From: Delphinapterus leucas
Lineage: Eukaryota; Chordata; Mammalia; Artiodactyla; Monodontidae
Length of the DNA stretch: 64,000 bases
Assembly: GCF_002288925.2 (NCBI RefSeq)
Contig: NW_022098001.1
Span: 7,995,598-8,059,597 of the forward strand
Reading direction: 5' to 3'
Positions 16,860 to 33,655 of this stretch are shown one piece after another (the first letter of the stretch is position 1; each line of letters opens with the position of its first letter). The notes under the pieces are model-generated. The model made no database searches and was not told where the DNA came from. It was given only the letters and a program-made list of their open reading frames with translations. Position numbers and translations under genes: made by a program.

Positions 16860-17225
16860 CTGAGCACATGGGAAAACTAGACTTCTCTTAACCTCTTGCA
16901 GTTAGTTAAGACCATGTGACTGGTTCTAGCCAATGAAATGTGAACAGGGGTAATAGCAATACTTCCAGGTCATAGCATTTACAACTCAGTGTGCCATCTC
17001 CATGGTCTCTCTTCCCCAGCTGGGATGACCCTGAAGCCACATATAGAGATGGTAATGTCACAAGATGGAGGGAACCTGGATTCCTGATCAAAAGACAGGT
17101 CCGCAGACATCTATCAAGATTATTATTAGCAAGAAATAAACATTTAGTGTATCAAATCACTGAGATCTGGTGTTCCTTCATTCATACAGTTAGACTTATG
17201 TTAGCTGACATACAAAATTGTAGTA
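16860..17225 (+). repeat. Ancient dispersed repeat, family not assigned (left copy)
   Basis: Contains the recurring mammalian-repeat strings 'ctagccaatgaaatgtgaac', 'atcaagattattattagcaa' and 'aagaaataaacatttagtgt' with a 'gttagctgaca' tail. I recognise it as dispersed repeat sequence but cannot name the family. Confidence 0.45.
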
Positions 17226-17379
17226 CAGAATAGCAAATTCTTTCTTCTACTTTGATTCTTATGATGACAATACATATGATTTTTCTATAAAAACTCTTTC
17301 TTGCATCTCTCAAGGTTTACATGTTTCCTAAAAGCATTCTAGGTGTTAATACTACGCTGTTTTATATTTATCAACTATA

Positions 17380-17566
17380 CTCTTTGCTTATTAGCTGTGT
17401 GGCCTTTGGCACGTTCATAACCTCTCTGAATCTCTGTTTTTTCATCTGTAAAGTGGGAAGAGTAATACCTTCCTTGCAGAATTGTGGTATAGTAAATATT
17501 AGAAATAAAGTGTGTAAGCCACAGTGCCTGGCACACAGTAGTACTCAATAAATAGCAGCTATATAG
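17380..17566 (+). repeat. MIR SINE (left copy)
   Basis: Well-preserved MIR 3' two-thirds: 'ttattagctgtgtggccttt', 'ttcatctgtaaagtgggaag', 'cacagtgcctggcacacagt' and 'actcaataaatagcagct'. Confidence 0.9.
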
Positions 17567-17789
17567 ATAGTAACCTTCTAGAGCGCAGAAACCAAGGCAC
17601 ACCTCCTGCCGTCTACTCCCACGTCTAGCACAATGCCTAACACCCAGTATAAACAAATATTTACCAAATGTTACTACGAAGAGGATACAAAATAAAATAT
17701 AAATCAAATTAGCTAAAATAAATTCATTAAAGAACTTTTTAATGCTACTAGCCTCAGTTGAACCAAACTGCTCCCTTCCCTGGTATCAC

Positions 17790-17796
<7 letters not shown>

Positions 17797-17834
<38 letters not shown>
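17797..17834. repeat. AG dinucleotide microsatellite, 19 units (left copy)
   Basis: Pure (AG)19. The right copy has 20 units. This is the only length difference found between the two duplication copies. Confidence 0.95.
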
Positions 17835-17838
<4 letters not shown>

Positions 17839-18494
17839 AGCCATCTCTAATAGCAAATGAAACTTGCTAATTCAACAAGTAGTAGACATTTTAGTAGTTT
17901 GCCTAAAGGAAGTGCTAGGTTTTAGACAAATTTTCCTTAGTGAAATTTACTTGGTGAAATCACTGAGCTCACCTGATCTTATAACCAGTTGACAGTGCCA
18001 TGGCTAAAGATCATGATAAATCATTCCATTTAATTTACATCAGATTGAATTATAATATGCAATGTAAACACTGATTTCCAAGACTAGGAGAGCAGCTAAA
18101 CCAAACTCGGTGGAAATAACTTTCACATTTAGTTTCTGGTAAGTTGCTTTCTCATCCACTCCAAAATAAAACCCCAAATACAATTGCGTCCTTTCATAAG
18201 CCTCTTTACCTACAACACAAACACAACTCATAACACATCCTCCAAGTAGCATGATGGTTCCGCTGACATTGGACCACATCCACGGACTCTTCTGTGACTA
18301 ATGTAATATTTCTGCACTGTGTGAGAAAAACATTAGTAGCAACCCTTTAGTGAAAAAGTATGCACCTCACATTCCTACGTGGAATGACTTGCTTTTCTCT
18401 ACAGAAGCACCCCTGACTGCTTGAGGGCAAATCAAATATTCAACAATACCAAAAACCCTACGAGATCCCTTGCTCAGTTTGAAAAAAAAAAAAA

Positions 18495-18510
18495 GCAGCA
18501 GCAGCAGCAG
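18495..18510. repeat. GCA trinucleotide tract after A13 (left copy)
   Basis: Thirteen A residues followed by about five GCA units. Same lengths in the right copy at 43674-43689. Confidence 0.9.
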
Positions 18511-18944
18511 GTTGTTGACTCTTTTAAGCCACACCACACAGGAAGCTAAAGGAGCAAACTTTAAGATAATATTTTTATTACAAGGACACTGAAGGTTTGA
18601 TATAAAGCTACTAGAGCCCAAGAAATACGGAAGCCTGGTAAGGGCAGGGAATTTACTGTGTCTCACTCTGCTCACTCCCCAATTTCATAGAATGCAGCAG
18701 GCACTCAGGAATGACAGGCCAGGAAAAGAAGGGCTGCTAGTGTGACTTGTCTACTGTGAGGCCCTCCCAACGCTGCAGAGAGCTGGTTCCTTTTGTTCCT
18801 CTTATTCTCATATGAAAGATGAGAAATAGCTAATGACGTAGACAAAGAATCCTCATTTAAGAAAACAAACACATTTAAGCAAGGCACTATGTTCAGTTAT
18901 GGAGCTCCTAAGAACTGGAAGGTCCCACAGTGTCTCTGAGTGTA

Positions 18945-19185
18945 GAGGTAACGGCTAAGGACACTGGCCCTGGAGCCCGACAGCTTGTGGCAAGTCCCAT
19001 CTCTGCCACTTACTACGGTGCGACCATGGGTGTTCTTATGCTTTCTGTGCCTTAGTATCCTCATTTGGAAAACACAGATGACAATAACAGTACCTCATAG
19101 GGTTTTTGTGAGGATTAGATGAGTATATATCACTTAGAATGATGCCCAGCACAAAGTAGGTGCTCATCAAATGCTTATTATTTTA
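18945..19185 (+). repeat. MIR SINE, nearly full length (left copy)
   Basis: MIR from head to tail: 'ggacactggccctggagccc', 'catctctgccacttact', 'cctcatttggaaaacacaga', 'cctcatagggtttttgtgag', 'gatgcccagcacaaagtag'. Confidence 0.93.
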
Positions 19186-19479
19186 AAATATGATTATTTA
19201 GGGTTACAATTTCAGCCTCAGGTGGCTGAATTTTGTCCCATTGGCAACTAAATGGGTATCGGGCTGCAAGTATTTGGTATACTGCCACCACAGTCACTCC
19301 TCTTTAAGAAATAAGAAACCACAAGTTTTCCCCTTCTGCCATTGTCTTTTATTGACCCAGGTGGAGTGCAAAATGAGATGTCAGTGACCATCTACTCAAA
19401 TGTAAAGGCACTGCTCCTAAATGTTGAAGCAGCTGACCTGAACTAAAGACAAGAAGAAAAGCATTACATATTCTGGGTC

Positions 19480-20700
19480 AAAAACTGGAGAGGTGATCCA
19501 CAATTATATCAGCAATTGTTGTTCTACAAAGATCCCAAGGCAATTAAATGGAAAGAATATTGTCTTTTCAACAAATGATGCTGGAACACTGGATATCAAT
19601 GTGGGAAAGAAATGGGACTCAACCCTTCTCTAACACCAGATATAAAAATTATCTCAAAGTGGATCATAAACCTACACGTAAGATGTAAAACTATTAAATG
19701 TCTAGAAAAAAAACCAGAGAAATCTTTGTGACATTAGGTTAGGCCAAGACTTCTTAAACTGTACATCGAAAGCATAAACTCTAAGAGGAAAATATTGATT
19801 AACTGGACTTCATCAAGATTAAATACTGTTGCTGTTTGAAAAACATAGTTAAGAAAATAAAGTGGCTATCACACTGCAAAACGTATAACTGATAAAGGGC
19901 TACACTATTTAAGGATCTCTTACAACTTAATAAAAGGAAGACAAATAACCCAATTTAAAAATTGGGCAAATTATTTGAACAGACATTCCACAAAAGAAGT
20001 TATAGGAACGGTCAGATAAACACACGGAATAATATTCAACATCACTAGACACCAGAGAAATGCAATTTTAAACCACAATGAGACACGATCACATATGCAG
20101 TAAAACGACTACAGTTAAAAAGACGGACAATATCAAGTTTGGGCAAGGATATGGAAAAGGGGAACCCTCATGTATTGCTGGTGAGAATGAAAATGTTCCA
20201 GCCACCTTGAAACACTGTCAGCAGTGTTTCACATACATTTACCACATGACCCAGCAAGTGCAGTCCTAGGTATTTACACAAGACAAGACAAATGAAAGCA
20301 TATGTCCACAGCAGCGTTATTCATAATAGCCAAACCCTAGAAGCCAAAACCTAGAAACAACCAAAAGTCCACCAACTGGGGAATAAATTGTGATACATGC
20401 TTACCGTGGGATACTACTCAGCAATTTTAGAAACAAATTATTAGCACAAGCGATAACATAGATGAATCTCAAAAAGATTCTGCTAAATGAAAGAAGGCAA
20501 CATACAAGACTCTATACTCTACCATTCCATTTATATGAAATTTGAGAAAAAGCAGAAGTATAGTGACAGAAGGCTAATCTGTGTCTGCCACGAGCAAGAG
20601 GAGACGGGAGGGCTTGAAATTCAAACTCTTAGGATGAGGAAACTTTCCACTGATTCTGACGTTGGTTACATCATTGTAAACAATTAGCAAAATTTTCAAA
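19480..20700 (+). mobile_element. Decayed L1 LINE, ORF2 3' part and 3' UTR (left copy)
   Basis: Old L1 in sense orientation. It shows 'tcttttcaacaaatgatgct', 'ggatcataaacctacacgta', 'caccagagaaatgcaatttt' and 'ttattcataatagccaaacc', landmarks of the ORF2 C-terminal end. All reading frames are broken, so no reverse transcriptase domain survives. It is 5' truncated and has no clean poly-A tail. A short open frame at 20078-20269 is a leftover of ORF2. Confidence 0.85.
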
Positions 20701-21283
20701 CGTGTGAATTTAAAACAAACAAGCAAGCAAAGATCATTGCTTCCGTAAGTTCTTTGGGCACACGAGAAGAATACATAGAATCTATTTGTAAGGTACCAAG
20801 TACACATACATGTACACACTTGATTATTGACAATACCAATTCTTTCTTGAGTATTCAATCAGACAAGGTCTTTAAAGAGTTATATTGTTTTAAAAAGTGA
20901 TGGGCAGGCAACATCTTTGGCTGCCATTTGGAAAGTTACAAACTAGAAGAGGTCAAAGTGAAAACTTTACAAAGTAGGAAATTTCCACGCAAACAGCCCT
21001 TTGTTCTTCAAAAATAGTTCATTTTAAGACTAAAACTAAAACCAGTCAAGGAATCTGTCATCTAAGAGGCAGGAAAACGGAAATATTCCGCCACACACCT
21101 AGGCCAATGGTCTAATAAAACCCGTTTATGAAGAAAGATGCAGGCATGTTTAAAAAAAAAAACAAACAAAATCTTAAACTCACAGTTGAATTCACTCATC
21201 CCACTTAAAAAGCCAACAGAGAAAACAAGTTAGGTGGTTTTGGGTTTCAGTTCCAGCTGCTGATGTAAGAGCCAGGGACTCAC

Positions 21284-21677
21284 CTCTGTGTTTCCGTCTT
21301 TGAAGCTCTCGCTGTAAGTACTGTCCGGGGTGCTGCGCTGATCATCCTTGAGGTAGGTGCTATGGCTGGCCACGGACGGCACACCATACTGAGTCTGTTC
21401 AAAGATAACCACGCGTTGCTCTTCACCATCTCCCCGGGGATAGTGCACAGGTGGGGCCGTGAAAACCGGCGTGAAATCTTCGGCCTTCACCACTGTGATT
21501 CCCGCCATGGGGATGACGGCTGGGCTCTCAGAGACGTTCGTGCTATACTGTTCCCGTTTTGAATTCTCCAGGTGGTCTTGGTTTAGGGAAAGGTTCACTG
21601 GAACAGTCTTTAGGACCTGCACTCGGTTTTCTCCTCCACTCAAACTACTGTGGGCTCCACTGGTGCCAAGACAGTTT
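21284..21677 (-). CDS. GRHL2: GRHL2 coding exon 4, second (downstream-in-gene) copy
   Basis: Apparently identical repeat of 46463-46856, with the same 131 complete codons, the same acceptor (cacacag) and the same donor (gtgag). It lies about 220 bp from the duplication junction near 21898. Its codons are intact, but it follows exon 7 in gene order. Entry from exon 7 would be in the wrong phase and would reach a TGA at the 13th codon of the new frame. It is therefore either an assembly duplicate or an exon a real transcript would have to skip as part of the whole cassette. Nothing in the exon itself shows decay. Confidence 0.93.
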
Positions 21678-21898
21678 CTGTGTGTTTAAACCCACACCCC
21701 GCAACAGAACAGAATTAGAAACATCACCCTTCTGCAACTCCTAATAACTGATGTAAACAAGAATCAGTGGATGCTAATGCATTAGGGGGAGAGCTGATGG
21801 CAAACTTTACAATGGAATGCAATGAATCTTTGTATCACTAGAAGGAGGACAACTACACCTATGTGCCTCCTGGTATCATGCAATGAGCCCCACCTAGA

Positions 21899-21917
21899 GA
21901 GGAAGGAGGGAGGGAGG

Positions 21918-21958
<41 letters not shown>

Positions 21959-21968
21959 GAAAGAGAGC

Positions 21969-22003
<35 letters not shown>

Positions 22004-22050
22004 GGAGGGAGAGAGGGAGGAAGAAATGAAGGAACGAAGGAAGGAAAGGT
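21899..22050 (+). repeat. Purine microsatellite (GAAA/GA/GGA) at the duplication junction
   Basis: About 150 bp of almost pure purine: GGAG-rich start, AAAG units, then long GA runs and GGAA/GGGA units. It begins exactly where the left copy stops matching the single-copy flank at 47078. Such tracts are prone to slippage and sequencing dropout. The frames it opens on both strands (Arg/Glu or Ser/Leu runs) are not genes. Confidence 0.95.
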
Positions 22051-23289
22051 GTGACAACTTTATTCGCAATTCCTATTTGAAAGTGGAGTAGGATTTCAGA
22101 AGAGAGCTCCCAGGCCTGGACAGACAGTCAAGCTGAATAAGTCCCAGTGGTCAACGAAGTTCTGTATTCGAAAGTCTTCTGAAAGGCTTCTCTTTGACTC
22201 TCAAAGAAAACAATTTAGAACTAAACGTGAAGAAATATGTTGATTTAATTGGAACTTAAGTGTTCCTGAAGGCCTTATCTTAATATAAGATTGCTATTAA
22301 CAACACGATTTAAAAATAAAGAGATAGATTTGCGTTAGGGCACAGACGAAAATCCTATAATCACATGCTAATAACCCAAGATGTACTATAATTGCCTACT
22401 AATTACCATGGAAAAGTATGGGATTAATATTAACAATATAACTCATACAACCTGGTACAGGGAAAGATTACTTACTGGGAACCAAAATTAAAGACAGATT
22501 GAATAAAGAGCAAATGGTTAGTTTCACAATTAACTACAAAATTACGTCAATATTGGTCACATTGGATGTGACTATCACGTAATGATGCTTATTTGGACGT
22601 GCTTGTGGAGTAAGTCTCGTTACATGACAATCCACACCACCCGTTCTGAAAGTGCAAAAACTGTGATGTTCATTATTTTGAAACATCTGCATTGTAAAGC
22701 AAGAAAGTAATTCTGTTCAGTAGAGAAATTATATCTGAATGAGTTTCAATATATCTGCTGTAGCTTCGGATTTTTCATTTTATAGATCAATATTAGTTGT
22801 TGAACGTCTTATAATTTTCCTTCCCTGTTTGAAAGGAAGCAAAGAGAAAAATATCCCTTCCCAGGAAAGTGGTTTTGGAATTATTCACGGTTTGAGTAGA
22901 CTTGGTATGCAGTCTGGTTCATTTTGTGATTTGTGGTTCATTTCAAATGTTTTTAAAAGGGCTTACATCGTGCAAAACTGGATCCCTCCACCGTGCAAAT
23001 GAGTCCCAGGTAACTCCCAGCCTGCTCCGTGTGTACGCGGTGCCTCCAAGTCATCGTGTCCCTGGCTGGACCCAGCACTGGCCGGCCTCCACTCCCCCGC
23101 AGCTGGCCACGCTGCCCTGCCCGACCCCCTGCCTCAGGGCGGGACACCCGCCTCGCCTCGCTAGCAAAGCTGAGCTTTTCTTCTGTGATTTTTATCTTCT
23201 CCTTTATTCCCACAGCCAGTCAGTCCTGGAGAGTCCACCAGTTCTAGAATTCATCTCTCATTCCTGGGTTAACTTTGCATCTCTCCTTT

Positions 23290-23450
23290 CCCAGCCGTAA
23301 CCGTCTCTCCCTCACTTCATCCCACCCCCATGCTGGCCCAGAACTGCCTCTCTGAAATACAGATATCACTGCATGACAGTCCTGCTAAAAATCCTCTGTG
23401 GTTATCCAAAGCCTCCAAAATCAAATACTGCAACTCATTGAAGAGAAATA
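23290..23450 (+). repeat. L2-like LINE fragment
   Basis: Weak L2 resemblance: 'tgacagtcctgctaaaaatc', then 'ctgtggttatccaaagcctc' and 'aaatactgcaactcattg'. Any counterpart would lie left of the window. Confidence 0.45.
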
Positions 23451-24204
23451 CCGCCTCATCACCATATTCCTTTTGCCTTTATTTATTCCCAGTCTCCTCC
23501 TTGTCAGAGTTCTAGGAGGACTGAAAAGTGAATGCAACACATCCACCTGGGTGAGTGACAACTTTTACGAACCCTCACTTACGTATTCCTGGATGTCTGA
23601 AGCCCATTCTGTTCAACAGTAGAAAAACTGAATTAGCAAGACACAAAGTATGCATGTTACACCTCAATATAAAAGAGTATAAACACACACTTTTCAACAG
23701 CTCCCCAACAGAACTGCAAACCAAGACTCTGGAGCCAAGCTAATGTCAAAGCAGCAGAGGACGAGAAACCCTGAGCTCAATTCCCCTCAGCATCTGGTGT
23801 GGTGATGTTCCTCTGCAAAGACCCACCCCACGGTCTGAGAGATAGCATTTCCCCAACTTTCCACCTGCAGCTCTGGGCGTTACCACCAGGACACATGGGG
23901 TATTTGTCAATGGCCCTCTAATACCTGGAACCTTCTGGGCCTTGGACCCTTAAACACCCAGCTGGGCCCGTTCAGCCTCCAAAGTAGACCTGGAGCTTCA
24001 GCCCGTACCTCATGGAAACAGCTTTAAATGGGGCTCCTCTTAGAGCTTGAGACCAGCAAATTCCATCTATACTTCATATCCCTGGTGCTCTAAGAGTCCC
24101 CTTAAAAAAGCAAGCGTCTCCACAGCTACCATAGCCTTCAGTCTCATTTTCTCAACCCAGTTTACTCGGGACTTCCCTCCTTCTCCCCACTCCCTGTGTA
24201 AGTT

Positions 24205-24280
24205 GAATCGATGACACTCCCACCAGCATGCACGAGAGTTTCCACCCCTCCCATCTTTGCCAACAATCTTGCCAGATTTT
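24205..24280 (-). mobile_element. Small reverse L1 fragment
   Basis: Reads like the reverse complement of the L1 ORF2 3' region: 'cactcccaccagcatgcacg', then 'ccatctttgccaacaatctt'. Too short to assign further. Confidence 0.45.
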
Positions 24281-25501
24281 ATAAAATTATGCACCAATCT
24301 CACTCTGGTTTTTCCGTCTGGATTCCTGCACCTCCGCGTGGGCTGCTTCCTCAGCTCACAGCACTCTCCACCACCTTTTCGAGCTCAGCCACTCTTGTTA
24401 TCTTTTCCAAGGGGTCTTAGAAACATCTCAGGGAAGTGCTCTTCCCATGTGCCCCTCACGCGTGGTATCTTAGCTGGTCATCTTCTTGCCTCCAGACTTG
24501 AGCAGTTCGAGGAGGGGGCTCCACCTTATTTATGTATCTCTGAATTGCCTGTTCCTAACAAAGGGTCCATTTGCTGAGCGACTGTGGAATCACTCTGCCT
24601 TTCTGCAAGCTGGTGGTAACTAAGATGGGACCGGCACCAACTCCCTGTCCCCTTAGAAAGGGGCTTTCGCACTCAGAGGGGAGCAAACGACAGATATCAT
24701 CAAAGCGGCGATTCCGTACAGTAGGTACAACTGGCACAGGGACAATCTCTGGGCTGCAGAATGTAAACGTATTTATGACCTGGAATAATTCTGTTATCCA
24801 ATGAGCTCACAAGAAAGAACTTGTGAAACTTGGAGAACTCCGCTTGTGTGCTTTGCCAAGCAGCAGAAGGCACTTGGGCTGGGGTTGGTTTGTTGTACTT
24901 ATATCCAGTAAGAGCTAATTGCTAATGTTTCCTTCCCCACCAACATAGTTTACGGCCTAATGTGCAAGAACCACGTCTCTGAACTGGCTTTTAGAAATAT
25001 CACAACTAGTAGCGGCCCAGAGTCCTACCACCCAGAGTGCAAGATGTTCTCAATGTCTGGAGAGAAAGCCGTAGAGGAGAGAAGAAGGACCTCAATGCAA
25101 GGTCAATTCATGAATGTGTGCAGTTACTCTGCATGTAATCAGGGCCTGATGGGGGCCAAGAACTATCTAGAGGTCAGGATACAAAGACGATAGACAGTGG
25201 AGTAAAGACATAGAATAATAAAAAATAAAACAAGGGATGCAAACTCCAGCATTCCTGGGTTTCCATCTTCACTTACCAGGGATTTGACCTTGGGTAAAAT
25301 TCTTAGCCCCTCACCATCTCAGTTTTTAAACAACAAAGTAAGTTGTTTTCAGGAGGAAGGACAAAATGTTTATGTCTGATGCACAGAAAGAGCCCAGTAC
25401 GAAGAAGGCAACAGACACATGGGAGCTTTTATTAAGACACAGTTCACTCCTTCGAAAGCCTGCCTCCTGTCACTGTAATAAGAGTTTCATCCATACATTT
25501 G

Positions 25502-25542
25502 TTCATTCATTCATTCATTCATTCACTCACTCACTCATTCCT
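25502..25542. repeat. TTCA / CACT tetranucleotide microsatellite (right copy)
   Basis: Same tract as 325-365, with the same unit count. Confidence 0.9.
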
Positions 25543-25897
25543 TCAGGAAATATTTATTGAACACTCATGATGACTTGGGCTCTGTGCTAAGCATTGGGGC
25601 CGGAGCAGAGAACAAATCAGACAAGTGCCTGCTCTTACGGGCTTATTCTAGTAGGAGGGGGCACACAATAAGAAATAGAAACATATATTCATAATAACAT
25701 GTTAGGTGATAACAAGCAGTCTGCAGTAAACTAAAGTTAAGGGAGCTCGAGAGTGATGAGGGTGTGACTTTGGGTAAGGTGATAGGGAAGGTCTCTCTGA
25801 TAACGTGACAACAGGCAAAGGCCTCCAAGAAGTGAGGGAACAAGCTGGGCATCATGGGAGTATCCACCCCAGGAGGGATGTGACTGGTGTGAGGCAG
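25543..25897 (+). repeat. Ancient dispersed mammalian repeat, family not assigned (right copy)
   Basis: Duplicate of 366-720 with no difference seen. Confidence 0.6.
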
Positions 25898-28086
25898 GGA
25901 TGGCCTCACGGGGAACTCCACTCAGCACACAGGAAGCTGGGAGCTGAGGCGCCACGTGCTCTGAGAGGCAGCCTCCTTCCCTGGCCCTCAGGCTCTCACT
26001 CTCCTTTCCATGGATCCACAGACAGGGCTCCATCGGGGACGCTGAGGGTCCTCTCCCGCCAGGCAGCCAGCACACAGGGGCTACTCAGAGCATCAAGAGT
26101 ATGTGGGAGATGAAGAGTAGCCACAAAGAACAGCCAACAATCTTATCCAAGGGAGACAGACTTATGTCAGGCAAGATGCAGAATGTTCTCCAGGCATGAT
26201 TATTTCAGGGTGCAAGAGATGACAGGAGAATCCTTGAGTGTGAGTGCTGAGGGGATGTTGAAGAAGGAAAGACACAAAGAGAGGTAAGAGCTCCATCGGG
26301 CTTCTCCTGGAATGGAGGGAGGGAGGCCGCGTGCCGGAGACAGGCTGGTTGTCCCAGGCACTCCCGGAAAGGAGAGGAAAGGGTGCGCACACCCATACAC
26401 ACAAAATTGTGTTACGCATAATTTGAGGAGTTTGAGGTTCCCCTGTAGCCCACACCCACAGACCCCAAGGACCAAGGTTATGAATGCTTGTTTTAGCAAA
26501 AGGGGCCTCATCTCAGTCTCTAACATGAGCTTCAAGTTCACTACCTGCAGGGCTCAGCTGAACCTGCTGACCACAGTGGCTGGTGGAGGCGTGGGAACTG
26601 CAACTTTGGAGCCCTGACTTTAACCTCCAGTTCATGGAGGTGAAGAAAGATAACACATTACATAATTTTGGATTCTTCCTTTTCTTTTGCAGGCTACTAG
26701 AAGGTTCTCAACCCAAAATGACAACGGTATAGCATACACACTCTTGGGCCTCCCTACCCCCTCAGCAGCCAAGGTGCAGCCACACGACCATTCTCTACAC
26801 TGCCCTGCATAGTTACTACCGGTGACGGCTACCACACACAGACATACGTGCCGTGGCAGCATCAGCTTCCCCATTCTGTTGGAAATGGCGTTAACCACCC
26901 ACTGGCAGAGGAACAAAGGGCTTGATTTTTTTTTTTTTTAATCTAGTACAAGAATGAATTCGATGAGATTTTTTGCATATTTCCTAATCCTGTCAGGTTG
27001 AGATTAGGGGTAGAGACTGTGGTCTGAAAATTGATTTTCCATTTGAAGCTAAGGGGCTGATTCAGTGTCTTCATCTCAGATTCAGAGCAAGTAGCCCAAG
27101 TAGCCATGAGGCTACTTAGTAAGAGTCACACATCTCAATGATGAACCGTGTGTGTACATGTGTGCACACACGCATGTGTAAAGGGTTACATGAGGGAGAG
27201 AAGGCAGGCAAGAGGTGATAAAGAGGTAAGATCTGAAATCGTATGAGACCTGAGAGATCATTCTGGTCTAAGAAAAGTAAACGCTGTGATGACATCAAAT
27301 TTAAACCAATAGGTATGCCAGGAAAATGCTTTTATTATTTGCCTTATTTGGACCTAGTCCATATTTCTATTTAACTGCTCCTCTCAGTTTCTTGGGCAAT
27401 AATGATAAGGCTAAACTTTTCAAATAAAATAAAATTGTTCCTCTGCTCTGTGCAGACTGGCTGCAAAGCAGGTTATGGCAAGTATCCCCAAATCCTTCGT
27501 CCTAGTCCGTCAGTTTTGGGGGTTCAGGGTATGACCTGGGTGAGGAAGACTGTTTTTATCCCAGCTCTTGCACTAATTCCTGCCCTAATTATCTGAGGAC
27601 AAGTCACTTGGAAAGCTGGGTCAGTGAGCCTCTCTAGACCTCGGCTTCCTAGTTCATTAGATAAATAAGCTTGATGAGTTTACAGATGTGTATGTGTGGC
27701 AGGGGGGAAGGGGGAGGAGTGGTGTAGCCATTTTGCAAGAAAAACCAGCAAGTTAGTTTCAATATGTTCTACAGTGAGTCTCTAACGCTCACCTAGTTAC
27801 TAACTTCTCTGCCATTGGTCAAGGGGCCCTAGCAAGCGTGAGATGGAAGGTCTGAAAAATCCTTCATTACAATGCGAAAGAAATCAAAGTAAACATCCTT
27901 TTAATGGCTCATTAACACCTCTGGTGTCCAAGACAGTGGAAACCTTCGCTTGGCCTATCCTCACTGGGGCTGTACGCTGTTGGTCTGCAAAATGTGAAAA
28001 TAAAGCCTATAAATGAGAAATGATTTATTTCTCATGGAAGCAGCAAGTAGATAAAGTGTTAAAATTACTTAGAAACACATATACGT

Positions 28087-28713
28087 TAAGTCCCCTGCCT
28101 TCAAGTTGTGAACTTTCAAAGATTCGAACCTGTGTTCACGTGTCCAGTCACGTAAGTTAGCTCATGTGTCTGGTGTACATTGTCACCTGCGTGCGTCCTG
28201 TGCAAGTGGCGGTGCTTTTGTGTACTTTACTGTACAGTACCGTACAGAGTACCGTAGTACAGTGTCACTGGATCGTTTTTTCAAGAAGGTAGATAGAATT
28301 GAATCCAGCAAGGAAGCAGAACCTGTGCCACCAGCGTCAGGCGTGAGTGACATTGCAGCCTGCCCTCCGTCTCCCCTTGCTGAGGATCCTTCAGCTCTAC
28401 CATCTCCCACCTCCTCTCCCTCCTCCAGTCAGTAACTCTTCTTGCCTGTTCACTCGAGGCCAGCACCCGTAGGCCAGCTGTTGTGCTGTACTTCTCAAGG
28501 TACTGTACTGTAAGATTAGAAATGTTTCCTTCGTTTTTTTGTGTTTGCTTTTATGTCTTATCTGTGTGAAAAGTATTACAAACCTATTACAGTACTGTAC
28601 TATAGAGCCAATTGTGCTAGTTGGGCACCCAGGCCAACTTTGGTGGACTTACGAACAAATTGGACTTGCAAACGCGCTCTTGGAGGGGACCTCGTTCGTT
28701 GGTAGGGGACTTG
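28087..28713 (+). mobile_element. Degenerate pogo/Tigger-like DNA transposon remnant (right copy)
   Basis: Same element as 2910-3536, carried along by the 25.18-kb duplication, including the same 89-codon frame at 28166-28435. Confidence 0.6.
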
Positions 28714-29815
28714 CTGTGTTACTGCGTTTTTAAGTAATTTCTAGGTACTTTGAGATGCAATCCCTGACTTCCCCTGCTTTTCTCTGTGTCTCAGAGGTTG
28801 ATTCCTGCAAAGTGCATGTGCCAGGGTCACACGCCCTCTGCTTCAGGGTAACGTGGCCACCGGGAAGCACTGGGGGAGACTGGGAGGCAGGGCAAAGCCA
28901 GGGCAGCCCCTCTCCCCCCACCCTCTGGGCACTGAGGGGTGTCTCTGGCAGCGACTCCTCTGAGGTTCTGCCTGGTCTTGGAAAGCTGCTCCCTCTGTGG
29001 TCCCAGCTCCAGCTGGTGCCTGTTCCTGCTGGGCAGCTCTCACAACACCCAGCACCTCTCCCTTTGATCCTCTGGCCCTCCAGCTAAGAGCAGCAGACTC
29101 GTGCTGTTGCTCCTGTCTGCACTGCCTCACGGTGCCTTCAGCCCTCCCAACTCTGGCAATGAATTATCTCCATGGAACCACCTGGTGTGGGCTCTGCTTT
29201 CCTGACGGGACTCTGAGTCTTGTCCAGAGGGCTCTAGGTCTCTGAAGAACAGACATCATGTGTAGGAATGTACAGATTCCAGAAAATGCACTTGGCAGGT
29301 CCATTCCTTCTCTGCTGCCGGGAAAGCTCTCTCAAACATTGCATTTGTCTGATCACCTAGGACCACTTGCACTAGACATGTGTTTGGATGGAAGGAACAT
29401 GGGATGGAGAATTAGAGAACGAGAATGCTGTATCTAGTCACGTGGCCTTCGCAAGTAGCTTAGAACCAAGTGAGCTGAGGTTATTCGCGCCACAGGGGGA
29501 TAACAGTTCCTCTGGCCTGCCTGCCAATTATTAGGCTCAAACACAAGAGGGCATGGAAATATATTTTAGAAACTGGCACGGCCGTTGCAAAGCTAAATCT
29601 ATTATTATAGGAGACAAAGTTGACTTTTATGGAACGAAAAGTGTTTTGCTCTCAGCTTAGCCTGATTTTGACTTCTCAGCCTGATTTGTACTAAATGTAC
29701 TAAAACATAGGAAAGGTGCACAGACAAGTGCCTGGCACATCATGAGAGTGATGTGGGTCCCAGCTGTGATTTCTGGGCTGGGCTCTCCTTTGCATCATGA
29801 CAACATGGCAGTTTA

Positions 29816-33498
<3,683 letters not shown>

Positions 33499-33655
33499 CC
33501 TGACTTTGCTGATGGGGTGTCGGAAGCACTTGTTGTCCCCCGTCTCGCTGAGCGTGATGGCATAGAACTGTCCCTTGTTGAGGTAGGTCATGGGGCCCTC
33601 CCCCTGCTTCTGACGGAGAGATTTGGTGGCTTCCAGGGTGTATTGAAATGTGCCA
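33499..33655 (-). CDS. GRHL2: GRHL2 coding exon 6, upstream-in-gene copy
   Basis: 157-bp exon. The first base completes the serine from exon 5, then [20 protein letters not shown] and onward to [10 protein letters not shown] (about residues 246-297). It encodes the beginning of the immunoglobulin-like CP2/grainyhead DNA-binding domain. The acceptor is ttcacag and the donor gtaag. It exits in phase 0. The peptide matches the GRHL2 sequence I recall through this stretch, as expected for the conserved DNA-binding region. It appears identical to 8322-8478. Confidence 0.96.

Larger units (their letters stand above)
11602..21283 (-). other. GRHL2: GRHL2 intron 4 (left copy)
   Basis: The largest intron fully inside the left copy, about 9.7 kb. 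It contains three MIRs, a MER5A, pieces of two unassigned old repeats, an AG microsatellite, a GCA tract and a 1.2-kb decayed L1. The intervening sequence is unique and AT-rich, with no gene recognised. Confidence 0.85.

Noticed and set aside
21230..21643. A 137-codon minus-strand frame read as a stand-alone gene
   Set aside because: It is GRHL2 exon 4 plus intron read-through. The methionine is not at the exon start and the frame passes the donor at 21283.
21782..22091. Open frames on both strands rich in Arg/Glu/Lys or Ser/Leu
   Set aside because: They are produced entirely by the GA/GAAA microsatellite and carry no domain.
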